NCBI RefSeq assembly: GCF_008180155.1
Contig: NZ_VSZS01000063.1
Location: forward strand, 1 to 64,000
Direction of reading: 5' to 3'
Length of the DNA: 64,000 nucleotides
From: Neoaquamicrobium microcysteis
Lineage (GTDB): Bacteria > Pseudomonadota > Alphaproteobacteria > Rhizobiales > Rhizobiaceae
Positions 41,640 through 51,349 of this stretch are shown here, in pieces. The position numbers were made by a program, and so were the translations under genes. The notes under the pieces were generated by a model. It had not been told where the DNA came from, made no database searches, and saw nothing but the letters and a program-made list of their open reading frames with translations. The first letter of the stretch is position 1. Every line of letters begins with the position of its first letter.

Positions 41640-44303
41640 CTACGCTTTCCTTGCCGACGCCTGTGCTGCCGCCAGCCTTGCGATCGGAACGCGGAAGGGC
41701 GAGCAGGAGACGTAGTCGAGCCCGACTTCCTCGCAGAAATGGATTGAGGCCGGGTCGCCGCCATGTTCACCGCAAATGCCCAGCTTGATGCCGGGCCGCG
41801 CGCCCCTGCCCTTGTCGGCGGCCATGCGAACCAGTTCGCCCACGCCCTCCAGGTCGAGCGAGATGAACGGGTCCTGCTCGATGATGCCCTTCTGGCGATA
41901 GGTTTCGAGGAAGGACGATGCGTCGTCGCGCGATATGCCGAATGTCGTCTGCGTCAGATCGTTGGTGCCGAAGGAGAAGAACTCGGCCGCCTCGGCGATC
42001 ACGTGGGCGCGGATGGCCGCGCGCGGCAGCTCGATCATCGTGCCGACGAGATAGTCGATGGTGGTGCCGGTTTCGTCCATCACGGCCTTTGCGACCTCGT
42101 CGATGCGCGCCTTGACGAAATCCAGTTCCTTCATGATTCCGACCAGCGGCACCATGATCTCGGGCACGACCGGGCTGCCGGTCTTCTTGCCTGCCTCAAC
42201 GGCCGCCTCGAAAATCGCCCTCGCCTGCATTTCCGCGATCTCGGGGTACGACACGGCGAGCCGGCAACCGCGATGCCCCAGCATGGGGTTGAACTCGTGC
42301 AGCGCTTCCGTGCGCTGGCGCAGCTTTTCGGCCGAGACGTTCATCGCCTTGGCGACGTCGGCAACCTCTTCCTCGCTCTTGGGCAGGAATTCGTGCAGCG
42401 GCGGATCGAGCAGGCGAATAGTGACCGGCAGGCCAGCCATGATCTCGAACAGCTCCGCGAAATCCGAGCGCTGCATGGGCAGCAGCTTGGCAAGGGCGGC
42501 GCGGCGGTCCTTCTCCACGTCGGACAGGATCATCTCGCGCATCGCCACGATGCGGTCGTCGTCGAAGAACATGTGCTCGGTGCGGCAAAGCCCGATGCCC
42601 TCGGCACCGAAGGAACGCGCCATGCGCGCATCGGCCGGCGTCTCGGCATTGGTGCGCACCTTCATGCGCCGGATCTGGTCGGCCCACTCCATGATGGCGG
42701 CGAAGTCGCCCGACAGCTCGGGCTGCAGCATCGGCACGGAGCCCTTCAGCACCTGCCCGGTCGCGCCGTCGATGGTGATGACGTCGCCCTTGCGCAGCGT
42801 GTGACCCATCGCGACCAGCGTGCCGCTGCGATAGTCCACCCGCAGCGAACCCGCACCCGATACGCAGGGCTTGCCCATGCCGCGTGCAACCACCGCCGCA
42901 TGGCTGGTCATGCCGCCGCGCGTGGTCAGGATGCCCTCGGACGCGTGCATGCCGTGGATGTCTTCCGGGCTCGTCTCGATACGCACGAGGATCGCCTTGC
43001 GGTTCTGCGCCCGCATCTCCTCGGCCTCGTCGGACGAGAACACGATCTCGCCCGTGGCGGCGCCCGGAGAGGCCGGAAGGCCGATGCCGATGACGTTGCG
43101 CGGGGCGGAAGGGTCGATGGTCGGGTGCAGAAGCTGGTCCAGCGAGGCGGGGTCGATGCGCGACACCGCCTCTTGCGTGGTAATCAGCCCTTCTGCGGCC
43201 ATGTCCACGGCGATCTTAAGCGCCGCCTTTGCCGTGCGCTTGCCCGAGCGCGTCTGCAGCATCCACAGCTTGCCGCGCTCGATGGTGAATTCGAGATCCT
43301 GCATGTCGCGGTAGTGCCGCTCCAGCCGCTGGGAGATGTCCACGAAAGCGGCGAACGCCTCCGGCATCACCTTTTCCATCGAAGGCTTGTCGGAGCCGGC
43401 CTCGATGCGCGCTTCCTCGGTGAGGTTCTGCGGCGTGCGGATGCCCGCCACCACGTCCTCGCCCTGCGCGTTGACGAGGAACTCGCCATAGAGCTTCGGC
43501 TCGCCGGTGGACGGATTGCGCGTGAAGGCGACGCCGGTGGCGGACGTCTCGCCCATGTTGCCGAACACCATGGCCTGCACGTTGACGGCCGTGCCCCAGC
43601 TTTCCGGGATGTCGTGGAGGCGGCGATAGGTGATCGCGCGGTGGTTCATCCAGCTGGAGAAAACCGCGCCGATCGCGCCCCAAAGCTGTTCCTGCGGGTC
43701 TTGCGGGAAAGGCGAGCCAAGCTCTTCTTCGACCTTCGCCTTGTAGAGCCCGATGACGTGCTGCCACTCGGCCGCCGAGAGGTCGGTGTCGAGCTCGTGG
43801 CCGCGCCGCGCCTTCTGGTCCTCCAGAATTTCCTCGAAATGCTCGTGATCGACGCCCAGCACGACATCGGAATACATCTGGATGAAGCGGCGGTAGCTGT
43901 CATAGGCAAAGCGCTCGTCGCCGGAATCGCGCGCGAGAGCGGCAACCGTCTCGTCGTTGAGGCCCAGGTTGAGGACCGTATCCATCATGCCGGGCATCGA
44001 GGCGCGCGCGCCGGAACGGACCGAAACGAGCAGGAGATTCGCAGGATCGCCGAATGTCTTGCCGGTGATGCGCCCGACCTCGTCCAGCGCCGTCGCGACC
44101 TGCCCGGCAAGCTCGGACGGGTAGGTGCGGCCGTTGGCGTAGTAGGAGGTGCACAGCTCGGTGGTGATGGTAAAGCCGGGCGGCACGGGCAGGCCGAGGC
44201 TGGACATCTCGGCAAGGTTCGCGCCCTTGCCGCCCAGCAGGTTCCTGTCGCCGGCACTGCCTTCCGCCTTGCCGTCGCCGAAGCTGTACACCCACTTCGT
44301 CAT
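41640..44303 (-). CDS. ppdK: Pyruvate, phosphate dikinase
   Basis: An 887-residue enzyme interconverting pyruvate, ATP and Pi with PEP, AMP and PPi. The N-terminal ATP-grasp domain (LLGGKGANLAEMSSLGLPVPPGFTI, SVRSGARASMPGMMDT) is followed by the central phosphohistidine domain with catalytic His in TTRGGMTSHAAVVARGMGKP, then the PEP-binding TIM barrel (GIGLCRTEHMF, GHRGCRLAVSYPEI, GICGEHGGDP with the catalytic Cys). The start MTKWVYSFG is preferred over upstream frames because GGGGAAG precedes it and it begins the conserved sequence. It is divergent from the VOC gene. Confidence 0.96.
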   Translation of the reverse strand: MTKWVYSFGDGKAEGSAGDRNLLGGKGANLAEMSSLGLPVPPGFTITTELCTSYYANGRTYPSELAGQVATALDEVGRITGKTFGDPANLLLVSVRSGARASMPGMMDTVLNLGLNDETVAALARDSGDERFAYDSYRRFIQMYSDVVLGVDHEHFEEILEDQKARRGHELDTDLSAAEWQHVIGLYKAKVEEELGSPFPQDPQEQLWGAIGAVFSSWMNHRAITYRRLHDIPESWGTAVNVQAMVFGNMGETSATGVAFTRNPSTGEPKLYGEFLVNAQGEDVVAGIRTPQNLTEEARIEAGSDKPSMEKVMPEAFAAFVDISQRLERHYRDMQDLEFTIERGKLWMLQTRSGKRTAKAALKIAVDMAAEGLITTQEAVSRIDPASLDQLLHPTIDPSAPRNVIGIGLPASPGAATGEIVFSSDEAEEMRAQNRKAILVRIETSPEDIHGMHASEGILTTRGGMTSHAAVVARGMGKPCVSGAGSLRVDYRSGTLVAMGHTLRKGDVITIDGATGQVLKGSVPMLQPELSGDFAAIMEWADQIRRMKVRTNAETPADARMARSFGAEGIGLCRTEHMFFDDDRIVAMREMILSDVEKDRRAALAKLLPMQRSDFAELFEIMAGLPVTIRLLDPPLHEFLPKSEEEVADVAKAMNVSAEKLRQRTEALHEFNPMLGHRGCRLAVSYPEIAEMQARAIFEAAVEAGKKTGSPVVPEIMVPLVGIMKELDFVKARIDEVAKAVMDETGTTIDYLVGTMIELPRAAIRAHVIAEAAEFFSFGTNDLTQTTFGISRDDASSFLETYRQKGIIEQDPFISLDLEGVGELVRMAADKGRGARPGIKLGICGEHGGDPASIHFCEEVGLDYVSCSPFRVPIARLAAAQASARKA

Positions 44304-44502
44304 GCTGCTTCCCCGTTTCCGGTGTCTTGTGCGTCGGGCGAAGCCCGCCCTCTCCGGTTGAGCGATAAGACCACGAACATGCAAAGGCAAGGAGCCGCGG
44401 GCGCCGCTGGAGAAATCAATCGATTAGGGGCGGAAGAAAAATTCCGCTTGCTCATCAGGCGACACGCGCCTAGAACAAAAGAAGAACAACGGAGCTGGAA
44501 AG

Positions 44503-44844
44503 ATGAGGCAGAACGGCAAGCTGGACTATCTGGAGATGCAGGCCGGTGCGGGTGCGATCGACAGCGTCAAGGCTTTCTACAGCGCTGCCTTCGGCTGGAC
44601 CTTCACCGACTACGGCCCGTCCTACGCGGCCTATGAGGAAGGGCTGGACGGGGGTTTCGACGGCTCTGCCGGCCGCGACACGAAGCCGCTTCCGGTGCTT
44701 TTCTCTACGGATCTGGAAAAATCTCTGGAGGCAGTGACGGAGGCCGGCGGCCAGATCGTCCGGCCGATCTTTTCGTTCCCCGGCGGCCGGCGGTTCCACT
44801 TTACCGACCCGGCAGGCAACGAACTGGCGGTGTGGAGCGAGTGA
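44503..44844 (+). CDS. VOC-family (glyoxalase/bleomycin-resistance fold) protein
   Basis: A 113-residue VOC-fold protein. The paired beta-alpha-beta modules are visible: KLDYLEMQAGAGAIDSVKAFYSAAFGWTFTDYG, then PVLFSTDLEKSLEAVTEAGGQIVRPIFSFPGGRRFHFTDPAGNELAVWS, with the family ending DPxGNELAVW. The start at 44503 follows GGAAAG. It may bind a metal via the final Glu, but a specific reaction is not apparent. Confidence 0.88.
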   Translation: MRQNGKLDYLEMQAGAGAIDSVKAFYSAAFGWTFTDYGPSYAAYEEGLDGGFDGSAGRDTKPLPVLFSTDLEKSLEAVTEAGGQIVRPIFSFPGGRRFHFTDPAGNELAVWSE

Positions 44845-44857
44845 CGCGCGCCGCGCG

Positions 44858-45271
44858 TCAGCGGTTCTTGGACGGGATGGCTGAAAGCGCCTTCCGCAGG
44901 CGGCCGGTCGCGAGTCCGACTTCCGGCTCGTTCTGCAGCGCGGTGAGATGGCGCAGCCGGAATGCGGCAACGCTCTCCCCGCCGCCCTCACCTATCAATG
45001 CCGCAGCCTCCTCGCGGAAGGCGAAGACGATTTCGATGTCTGCCGCCTCTCCGTCGGCGACCGTCTGGTCGATACGCGCGATAAGCTCGGACAACGCGCC
45101 CATCCATGCAAAGCGGGGATCGCCTATCAGCGCGAACAGCATGGTGTAGGGGTTGTTCTGCAAGGCGGGATCGTCGCCGATCTCCGCACGGATTAGCGAG
45201 CGGTGAAAATCCTTCAGCGCGGATGAGAGCGATGCGGCGTGAGCCGCGTTGTCAGCGTTGGGGTTGGTCAT
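44858..45271 (-). CDS. Hypothetical protein upstream-linked to smc region
   Basis: A 137-residue mostly helical, soluble protein that I do not recognise. Sequence highlights: SSALKDFHRSLIRAEIGDDPALQNNPYTMLFALIGDPRFAWMGALSELIARIDQTVADG, then FRLRHLTALQNEPEVGLATGRLRKAL. The start at 45271 has GGGAG upstream. It lies 46 bp after smc on the same strand and could be cotranscribed with it. No catalytic motif is seen. Confidence 0.72.
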   Translation of the reverse strand: MTNPNADNAAHAASLSSALKDFHRSLIRAEIGDDPALQNNPYTMLFALIGDPRFAWMGALSELIARIDQTVADGEAADIEIVFAFREEAAALIGEGGGESVAAFRLRHLTALQNEPEVGLATGRLRKALSAIPSKNR

Positions 45272-45317
45272 CGAAAGCTCCCTGAATCGGGGGGGTGGAT
45301 CGAAGCGACGGTGTCCG

Positions 45318-48300
45318 TCAGCTTGCCTCGCGCAACTGCTCGGCGGTCTGGAGATCGACCGAGACGAGCTGGCTGACGCCCTGTTCGGCCATCGTGACAC
45401 CGAACAGGCGGTTCATGCGCGCCATGGTGATGGGGTTGTGGGTGATGATGACGAAGCGGGTCTCGGTGGTGGCCGCCATCTCGTCCATCAGGTTGCAGAA
45501 ACGCTCGACATTGTGGTCGTCGAGCGGTGCGTCCACCTCGTCCAGCACGCATATGGGCGCCGGGTTGGTCAGGAACACGGCGAAGATGAGCGCCATCGCG
45601 GTCAGCGCCTGCTCTCCGCCCGAAAGCAGCGTCATCGTCTGCGGCTTCTTGCCGGGCGGGCGGGCAAGGATTTCGAGGCCCGCTTCCAGCGGATCGTCGG
45701 ATTCAATGAGCTGCAGCTCGGCCGTACCGCCACCAAAGAGATGCGAGAACAGGCGCTGGAACTGGGTGTTGACCACATCGAAAGCCGCCAGCAGGCGCTC
45801 GCGCCCTTCCTTGTTGAGGCTCTGGATAGCCTGACGCAGCCGGCGGATCGCCTCGATGACGTCCTCCCGCTCGCTGACGATCGTCTCCAGCCGCTCCGAC
45901 AGCTCCTTCTGCTCCTCCTCGGCGCGCAGGTTGACCGCGCCGAGACGCTCGCGCTCGATCTTCCAACGCTCGAGGCTGCGCTCGATTTCGGCCGCATCCG
46001 GCATCGGCGCATCGGGCTCGAGACCCGTGTGCCTGATGACGAGGTGCGGGGGAACGTTGAGCGCTTCGAGAATACGCGCCTCCGTCTCCCTGCGGCGCTC
46101 GTCGGCGGCGGTCAGGCGCTCCTCGGCGCGCACGCGGTTCTCGCGGCCCTCGGACAGAGCCTGGATAGCGGCGGTGGCCGCCTTGTCCAGTTCGGCCTGG
46201 CGGTTCTCGGCTTCCTGAAGCCGGTCCGCTGCGGTCTTGCGAAGCGTCTCGGCTTCGGCAAGCTGCGAAAGCAAAGCGCGCCGGCGCGCATCGATCTCGT
46301 CGGGCGCATCGACCAGGTTCTCGTACTCGGCTTCAGCCTCCGCGCGGCGGTCGCGCAACGAGGTTATCTGGGTGTCGGCATTGGCGGCGCGTTGCATCCA
46401 CGAGCGGCGCTCGGCCGCGATGGAGGCCAGCCGCCGCGTCCTTGCCTCGGCCTCGCGGCTGAGCCCTTCATGCGCGGCGCGCGCATCGGCCAGCCGGGCG
46501 CGGTCTTCCGCGACGTCCCGGGCAAGCCCGTCGAGCCGCGCCTGCAATTCCGACAGGTCGGGCGAAGCCTCCAGCGCGCCGGCTGCCTCCTCGGCGGCCG
46601 CCTGCGCTTCCTCGAGGCTTTCGGTCAGCCGGCCGCGCGATTCCTCGAGCACGGCCCGGCGGCTCATGAACTCGCCCGCCGCCTTTTCCGCGCGCGCCAG
46701 CGCATCGCGCGCCTCGCCGAGCAGGCGCTGTGCGTTGCGCCATGCGTCTCGCGCGGTGCGCTCCGTCTCTACGGCCTGCCGCACGCGCGCCTCGTTCAGA
46801 GCAAGGGCTTCTTCCGCCGCGCGCACATGCCGCGTCGCCTCGGTCGCCTCCGCCTCCAGCTCGGCAAGCCGGTTCTTCTGCGCGAGGCGCAGCGCCGCCG
46901 CGGTCGGGGCATCGGCGCTGGCGGTCAAGCCATCCCAGCGCCAAAGCGCGCCCTTGACGCTCACCAGCCGCTGGCCGACCCTGAGTTCTTTCTGCAACCG
47001 CGCGCCGTCGGCCTCGTCCACGACGCCGATCTGCGCCAGCCTGCGGGCCAGCTGATGCGGCGCGCGCACCAGCTCGGCCAGCGCCCTGACACCCCCCGGC
47101 AGCGCGGGATCGTCGCCTTGGGGCTCGGCATCGCCCCAATGGGCGGGTGCGGCACGATCCAGCGGCACGTCGAGGTCTTCGCCGAGCGCCGCGCCAAGCG
47201 CCGTCTCGTAGCCGCGCTCGACCCTCACCTGCTCCAGCACGGCGGGGAAGAGGTCGCCCGTCGCCGCGTTCAGCATCTTTGCCAGCGTCCGCGCCTCGGT
47301 TTCGACACGCTGAAGTTCGGCGCGCGCTTCGGCCAGAGGCGGCCGGGCGGCGGCTTCGGCCGCGCGCGCCTCGCCCACCACGGTTTCGGCCGTCGTGGCG
47401 GCGCCCTCGGCGACGTCGGAAGCCGCTTCGGCCTCCTCCACCAGAACGCGCTTTTCCGCCGGGTCGGCCAGCGATGCGATCTTGTGCGCGATCTCGTCGG
47501 CCTCGCGGTCGATCTCGCTCAACTGGCGTTGCAGCCGCTCGCGTCGCTCGCCCATGTCGCGCAGCGCCCGCTCGATCTGCGCGCGTGCCGCAGATGCCTC
47601 GGCGCGCTCCGAGGTCAGCTTCGCGAGCGCCGCTTCGCTGGCGGCAAGGTGCGCCTGCGCTTCCTCGAAGGTGGCGCGGGTCTGCGCCTCGCGCTCGGTC
47701 GAGCCCGCATTTTCGGCCTCGAGCGTGGCTTCTTCTTCCGCCAGCCGTTCCAGCACGTCGGCATTGTCGCGCACCATCTGCTCTTCGCGGGCGATGTCGG
47801 CGTCGAACTGCGCAAGCCGCTTCTGCAACTCGGCGTTGCGGGCGCGGATACGGTTGGCCTCTTCCTCGATCTGCGCCTTGGCGATGGTCAGCCGCTGCAA
47901 GGCCGCCGCGGCGGCGGCTTCCGCCTCGCGAAGCTCGGGCAGCTTGTGCGCACCGACGGCCTGGTCCTTCGCGGCCTGCATCTGCGCGGCCGCGCGGTCG
48001 CCAACCAGCGTGGTCGCCTGCGCCAGCGCCGATTTGGCTTCGGCCTCCTGCGCCTTTGCCTGCGTCCATCGCAGGTGAAGCAGGATCGCTTCCGCCTTGC
48101 GGATTTCCGCCGAGATGTTCTTGAAGCGCGATGCCTGACGCGCCTGACGCTTCAAGCTTTCGATCTGGCTTTCCAGCTCTCCGACCACGTCGTCCAGCCG
48201 TTCCAGATTCTGCTCCGCGGCGCGCAGGCGCAGCTCGGCCTCGTGCCTGCGCGTATGCAGGCCGGAGATGCCGGCGGCTTCCTCCAGCAGCGCGCGGCGT

Positions 48301-48776
48301 GCCTGCGGCTTGGCCTGGATCAGCTCGCCGATGCGCCCCTGCCCCACCATGGAGGGCGAGCGCGCGCCGGTGGACTGGTCGGCGAACAGAAGCTGCACGT
48401 CCTTGGCGCGCGCCTCCTTGCCGTTGATGCGATAGACCGATCCCGCCTCGCGCTCGATGCGGCGCGAAACCTGCAACTCGTCGGCATCGTTGAAGGCGGA
48501 CGGCGCTGTGCGGTCGGCATTGTCGAGGAAAAGAGTGACCTCGGCCGTGTTGCGGGCGGGGCGCGTGCCTGAGCCCGAGAAGATCACGTCGTCCATGCCG
48601 GACGCGCGCATATTCTTGTAGGAGCTTTCGCCCATCACCCAGCGCAGGGCTTCGACAAGATTGGACTTGCCGCAGCCGTTCGGCCCGACGATGCCCGTCA
48701 GGCCGCGCTCGATGACGAATTCGCCGGGTTCGACGAAAGACTTGAAGCCGAGAAGGCGAAGGCGGGAAAACTTCAC
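45318..48776 (-). CDS. smc: Chromosome segregation protein SMC
   Basis: An 1152-residue SMC ATPase that loops and condenses DNA. The N-terminal head has Walker A GPNGCGKSN (31-39). Long Ala/Glu/Arg-rich coiled coils flank a hinge at about residues 500-640. The C-terminal head has signature LLSGGEQALTAMALIFAVFL and Walker B ICVLDEVDAPLDDHNVERF. Length is full for bacterial SMC. The DsbA-like lipoprotein gene lies 51 bp upstream on the same strand. Partners ScpA and ScpB are not in the window. Confidence 0.97.
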   Translation of the reverse strand: MKFSRLRLLGFKSFVEPGEFVIERGLTGIVGPNGCGKSNLVEALRWVMGESSYKNMRASGMDDVIFSGSGTRPARNTAEVTLFLDNADRTAPSAFNDADELQVSRRIEREAGSVYRINGKEARAKDVQLLFADQSTGARSPSMVGQGRIGELIQAKPQARRALLEEAAGISGLHTRRHEAELRLRAAEQNLERLDDVVGELESQIESLKRQARQASRFKNISAEIRKAEAILLHLRWTQAKAQEAEAKSALAQATTLVGDRAAAQMQAAKDQAVGAHKLPELREAEAAAAAALQRLTIAKAQIEEEANRIRARNAELQKRLAQFDADIAREEQMVRDNADVLERLAEEEATLEAENAGSTEREAQTRATFEEAQAHLAASEAALAKLTSERAEASAARAQIERALRDMGERRERLQRQLSEIDREADEIAHKIASLADPAEKRVLVEEAEAASDVAEGAATTAETVVGEARAAEAAARPPLAEARAELQRVETEARTLAKMLNAATGDLFPAVLEQVRVERGYETALGAALGEDLDVPLDRAAPAHWGDAEPQGDDPALPGGVRALAELVRAPHQLARRLAQIGVVDEADGARLQKELRVGQRLVSVKGALWRWDGLTASADAPTAAALRLAQKNRLAELEAEATEATRHVRAAEEALALNEARVRQAVETERTARDAWRNAQRLLGEARDALARAEKAAGEFMSRRAVLEESRGRLTESLEEAQAAAEEAAGALEASPDLSELQARLDGLARDVAEDRARLADARAAHEGLSREAEARTRRLASIAAERRSWMQRAANADTQITSLRDRRAEAEAEYENLVDAPDEIDARRRALLSQLAEAETLRKTAADRLQEAENRQAELDKAATAAIQALSEGRENRVRAEERLTAADERRRETEARILEALNVPPHLVIRHTGLEPDAPMPDAAEIERSLERWKIERERLGAVNLRAEEEQKELSERLETIVSEREDVIEAIRRLRQAIQSLNKEGRERLLAAFDVVNTQFQRLFSHLFGGGTAELQLIESDDPLEAGLEILARPPGKKPQTMTLLSGGEQALTAMALIFAVFLTNPAPICVLDEVDAPLDDHNVERFCNLMDEMAATTETRFVIITHNPITMARMNRLFGVTMAEQGVSQLVSVDLQTAEQLREAS

Positions 48777-48827
48777 GGCCGCGCCCCCGCAGACGAGCGG
48801 AAGCGTTGCCGCGCGGGAACCGTGCGG

Positions 48828-49535
48828 TTACAGCATGCTGTCGATGATGGCCGACATCTCGGCAACCGTCAGTGCCCCCGAATACTTGTTTCCGTTGATG
48901 AAGAAGGTAGGCGTCGCATCGACGCCAAACTCGCTTGCGCCGCGGGCTCGCACGGATCTGACATCATCCAGAAGCTTCTGGTCAGTCAAGCAGGCCTCGA
49001 ACGACTCCTGTGAAAAACCTGCCAGTCTGGCGATCTGGAGCAGCGCGGCGCGTGCATTTTCCACGCCAGCCCAGCTCTGCTGCTGCTTGAACAGCACGTC
49101 GACCATGGCGAAATAGCGGTCGTCGGCGCAGCGCGCCAGCATGAAGCCGGCTTCCGCGCGCGGATCGAACGGAAACTCGCGCACGATCAGCTTGGCCTTG
49201 CCGGTGTCGATATAGTTCGCCTTGATCTCGGGCAGCGTATTGTTGTGGAAGTTGGCGCAGTGGCCGCAGGTCATCGACGCGTATTCGATGATGGTGACAG
49301 GCGCGTCGGCCTCGCCAAGCACCTTCTCGGGCAGCGCGCCTTCCTCCATCAGCTTGGCCATGTCCACCGTGCCGGAGGGGCGCGGCGCGCTGGCGCTGGT
49401 GGAAGACGTCTGGGTCGGCGAGGTCTGGGCCTGCGCGTTGCCGCCGGAATCGCTGCATGCCGAAAGCAGCATGGCCGACGCGGGCACAGCCACCAGCGAT
49501 GCGAGGACGGTACGGCGAGGAATGGCGCGGGTCAT
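48828..49535 (-). CDS. DsbA-family thioredoxin-like lipoprotein
   Basis: A 235-residue secreted thiol oxidoreductase. The N-terminus IPRRTVLASLVAVPASAMLLSAC has a twin-arginine pair and lipobox LSAC, so it may be exported by Tat or Sec and lipidated. A Ser/Thr/Ala linker precedes the DsbA fold with active site MTCGHCANFHN (CGHC) and cis-Pro loop GVDATPTFFINGNKYSG. Downstream smc is on the same strand. It could oxidise or isomerise disulfides in the periplasm. The start at 49535 follows AGGTG. Confidence 0.9.
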   Translation of the reverse strand: MTRAIPRRTVLASLVAVPASAMLLSACSDSGGNAQAQTSPTQTSSTSASAPRPSGTVDMAKLMEEGALPEKVLGEADAPVTIIEYASMTCGHCANFHNNTLPEIKANYIDTGKAKLIVREFPFDPRAEAGFMLARCADDRYFAMVDVLFKQQQSWAGVENARAALLQIARLAGFSQESFEACLTDQKLLDDVRSVRARGASEFGVDATPTFFINGNKYSGALTVAEMSAIIDSML

Positions 49536-49680
49536 GCGAATCACCTGTTCAGTGGTTGGATCGTGCAGCTTTTGAGGGGCTAAACGCGAGTGTTGTCGCC
49601 GAATAAGGCAAATCTGTCCCCAATCCAATTGCCGCGAAGTGACAGATTGTTCACGAAAGCGCGATGCGCAAGGCCGCAAT

Positions 49681-50178
49681 TCAGCGTTTTTCGCCGAGGA
49701 TCGACCGCCCCAGCCGAGCCAGCGCCTCGCGCAGACCGTCATTTTCGATCCCGTCGACCAGCTTGTCCAGGTGCGCCGTTTCCGCCCCGGTGAGGCGTCG
49801 GGGGACGGGACGGCGCTTCGGCGCCGGCGCCACCGGCTTCTGAACGATCTTCACGCGGCCGATCGCGCCGAAGCCCAGAAACGCGTTCACCCGCTCGATG
49901 ATCTCGCCGGTTTCGTGCTGCAGGCGCAGCGCGGCCGCACCTTCGCAGGCGATGACCAGCGCGGCGGGCTCGAACGGGTCGTCCTCGTTGAGCCTGCGCG
50001 GCCAGGCGATCTTTTCTGGGCGCGTGCTGGCCGCCAGCCGCTCGCCGACGATCTCCTCCCAGCTCTGCACCAGACCGATGGTGATGCCCGCGCGCTTGCG
50101 CAGCACGGGGTCGATGATGTCGCTTGCGACGTCGCTCACCGGCACGGCGGCATTGCCGTATTTGCGTTTCCCTGCCAT
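49681..50178 (-). CDS. DUF721 protein
   Basis: A 165-residue DUF721-family protein (related to DciA/Zn-ribbon-containing RNA-binding proteins). Visible features are DIIDPVLRKRAGITIGLVQSWEEIVGERLAASTRPEKIAWP and LVIACEGAAALRLQHETGEIIERVNAFLGFGAIGRVKIVQ, the KH-like strand pattern of the family. The C-terminal tail is Pro/Arg-rich then helical. It is divergent from mutY, 55 bp apart, as in many Rhizobiales. DciA-type proteins help load the replicative helicase; whether this copy does so is unproven. Confidence 0.87.
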   Translation of the reverse strand: MAGKRKYGNAAVPVSDVASDIIDPVLRKRAGITIGLVQSWEEIVGERLAASTRPEKIAWPRRLNEDDPFEPAALVIACEGAAALRLQHETGEIIERVNAFLGFGAIGRVKIVQKPVAPAPKRRPVPRRLTGAETAHLDKLVDGIENDGLREALARLGRSILGEKR

Positions 50179-50233
50179 GAGCGGTCTGCTTTCCCTGCGC
50201 ACGACGGGTGCGCGATCGTGGCTATATCGGTTG

Positions 50234-51349
50234 ATGACGGGGCACTCTAGCAGCAATCGCAACGAAAATCAGGCGGCAGCCCTTCTTGCATGGTACGACC
50301 AGCACCATCGCGAGCTGCCGTGGCGCGTGCCCCCGCGCGATCTGGCGGCCGGGCGCAAGCCCGACGCCTATCGCGTGTGGCTGTCGGAAATCATGCTCCA
50401 GCAGACCACCGTCGAGGCGGTGAAGTCGTACTACGCGCGCTTTCTGGAACGCTGGCCGTCGGTGATGGAACTTGCGGCGGCCGACAGCGACGACATCATG
50501 AAGGCATGGGCGGGCCTCGGCTACTATTCGCGGGCCCGCAATCTCAAGGCCTGCGCCGACCTCGTTGCCGATGCGCATGGGGGCCACTTTCCCGATACCG
50601 AAGAAGGCCTGCGTGCCCTACCCGGCGTCGGCGCGTACACGGCGGCCGCAATCGCGGCCATCGCATTCGCCAGGCCGGCCGTGGTGGTGGACGGCAATAT
50701 CGAGCGCGTCATCACAAGGCTGTTTGCGATCTCGACCCCGCTGCCTGCCGCCAAGACGGAAATCAAACAGCGGGTGCAGGCGATGCTGCCGCATGACCGG
50801 CCGGGCGATTTCGCGCAGGCGATGATGGACCTGGGCGCGACCGTCTGCACGCCCCGCCGGCCCAAATGCCTGCTTTGCCCGATCAAGAAAGGCTGCGAGG
50901 CGCTGCTGGCCGGCGATCCGGAGCTCTACCCCGTCAAGGCTGCCAAGCGCGAAAAGCCCCGGCGGCGCGGCGCGGCTTTCGTGGCGGTGCGGGGCGACGG
51001 GGCGGTTCTGCTGCGCAAGCGTCCAGCCAAAGGCCTGCTCGGCGACATGGCCGAACCGCCGACAACCGACTGGACCTCGCGCGCCGATGGCGAGACCGGC
51101 GTTCAAGCCGCGCCGTTTCCCGCCATCTGGGCGATGAAAGGCTCCATCCACCACGTTTTCACGCATTTCGAACTCGTGCTCGACATTTATCGCGCTCAAG
51201 CCGTGTCTTGCGAAGCGCCGGAAGGCTGGTGGTGGTCGAAACCCGACGAATTGCCCGGCGAGGCCTTGCCTTCGGTCATGAAGAAGGCAATCGAAACTGC
51301 GATACCGGGCGCAACCAGACAACCTCATCCACGCAAGGAACCCGAATGA
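50234..51349 (+). CDS. mutY: A/G-specific adenine glycosylase MutY
   Basis: A 371-residue base-excision enzyme removing adenine opposite 8-oxoguanine. The helix-hairpin-helix is LRALPGVGAYTAAAIAAIAF with catalytic Asp in VVVDGNIERVI. The four-Cys [4Fe-4S] loop is CTPRRPKCLLCPIKKGC. A C-terminal NUDIX-like domain for 8-oxoG recognition follows (AFVAVRGDGAVLLRKRPAKGLLGDMAEPP). The conserved LSEIMLQQTTVEAVKSYY is near residue 50. The start at 50234 is the first ATG before the conserved NQAAALLAWYDQHHRELPWR. It overlaps the HAD gene by ATGA. Confidence 0.95.
   Translation: MTGHSSSNRNENQAAALLAWYDQHHRELPWRVPPRDLAAGRKPDAYRVWLSEIMLQQTTVEAVKSYYARFLERWPSVMELAAADSDDIMKAWAGLGYYSRARNLKACADLVADAHGGHFPDTEEGLRALPGVGAYTAAAIAAIAFARPAVVVDGNIERVITRLFAISTPLPAAKTEIKQRVQAMLPHDRPGDFAQAMMDLGATVCTPRRPKCLLCPIKKGCEALLAGDPELYPVKAAKREKPRRRGAAFVAVRGDGAVLLRKRPAKGLLGDMAEPPTTDWTSRADGETGVQAAPFPAIWAMKGSIHHVFTHFELVLDIYRAQAVSCEAPEGWWWSKPDELPGEALPSVMKKAIETAIPGATRQPHPRKEPE

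Noticed and set aside
41763-44636. Long open frame opposite ppdK
   Set aside because: Antisense shadow of the ppdK gene; no motif or plausible start, and it would overlap ppdK completely.
45249-48572. Very long open frame opposite smc
   Set aside because: High-GC coding strands leave long stop-free frames on the other strand; this one is rich in Arg/Leu/Gly with no domain, while the smc strand has clear SMC motifs.
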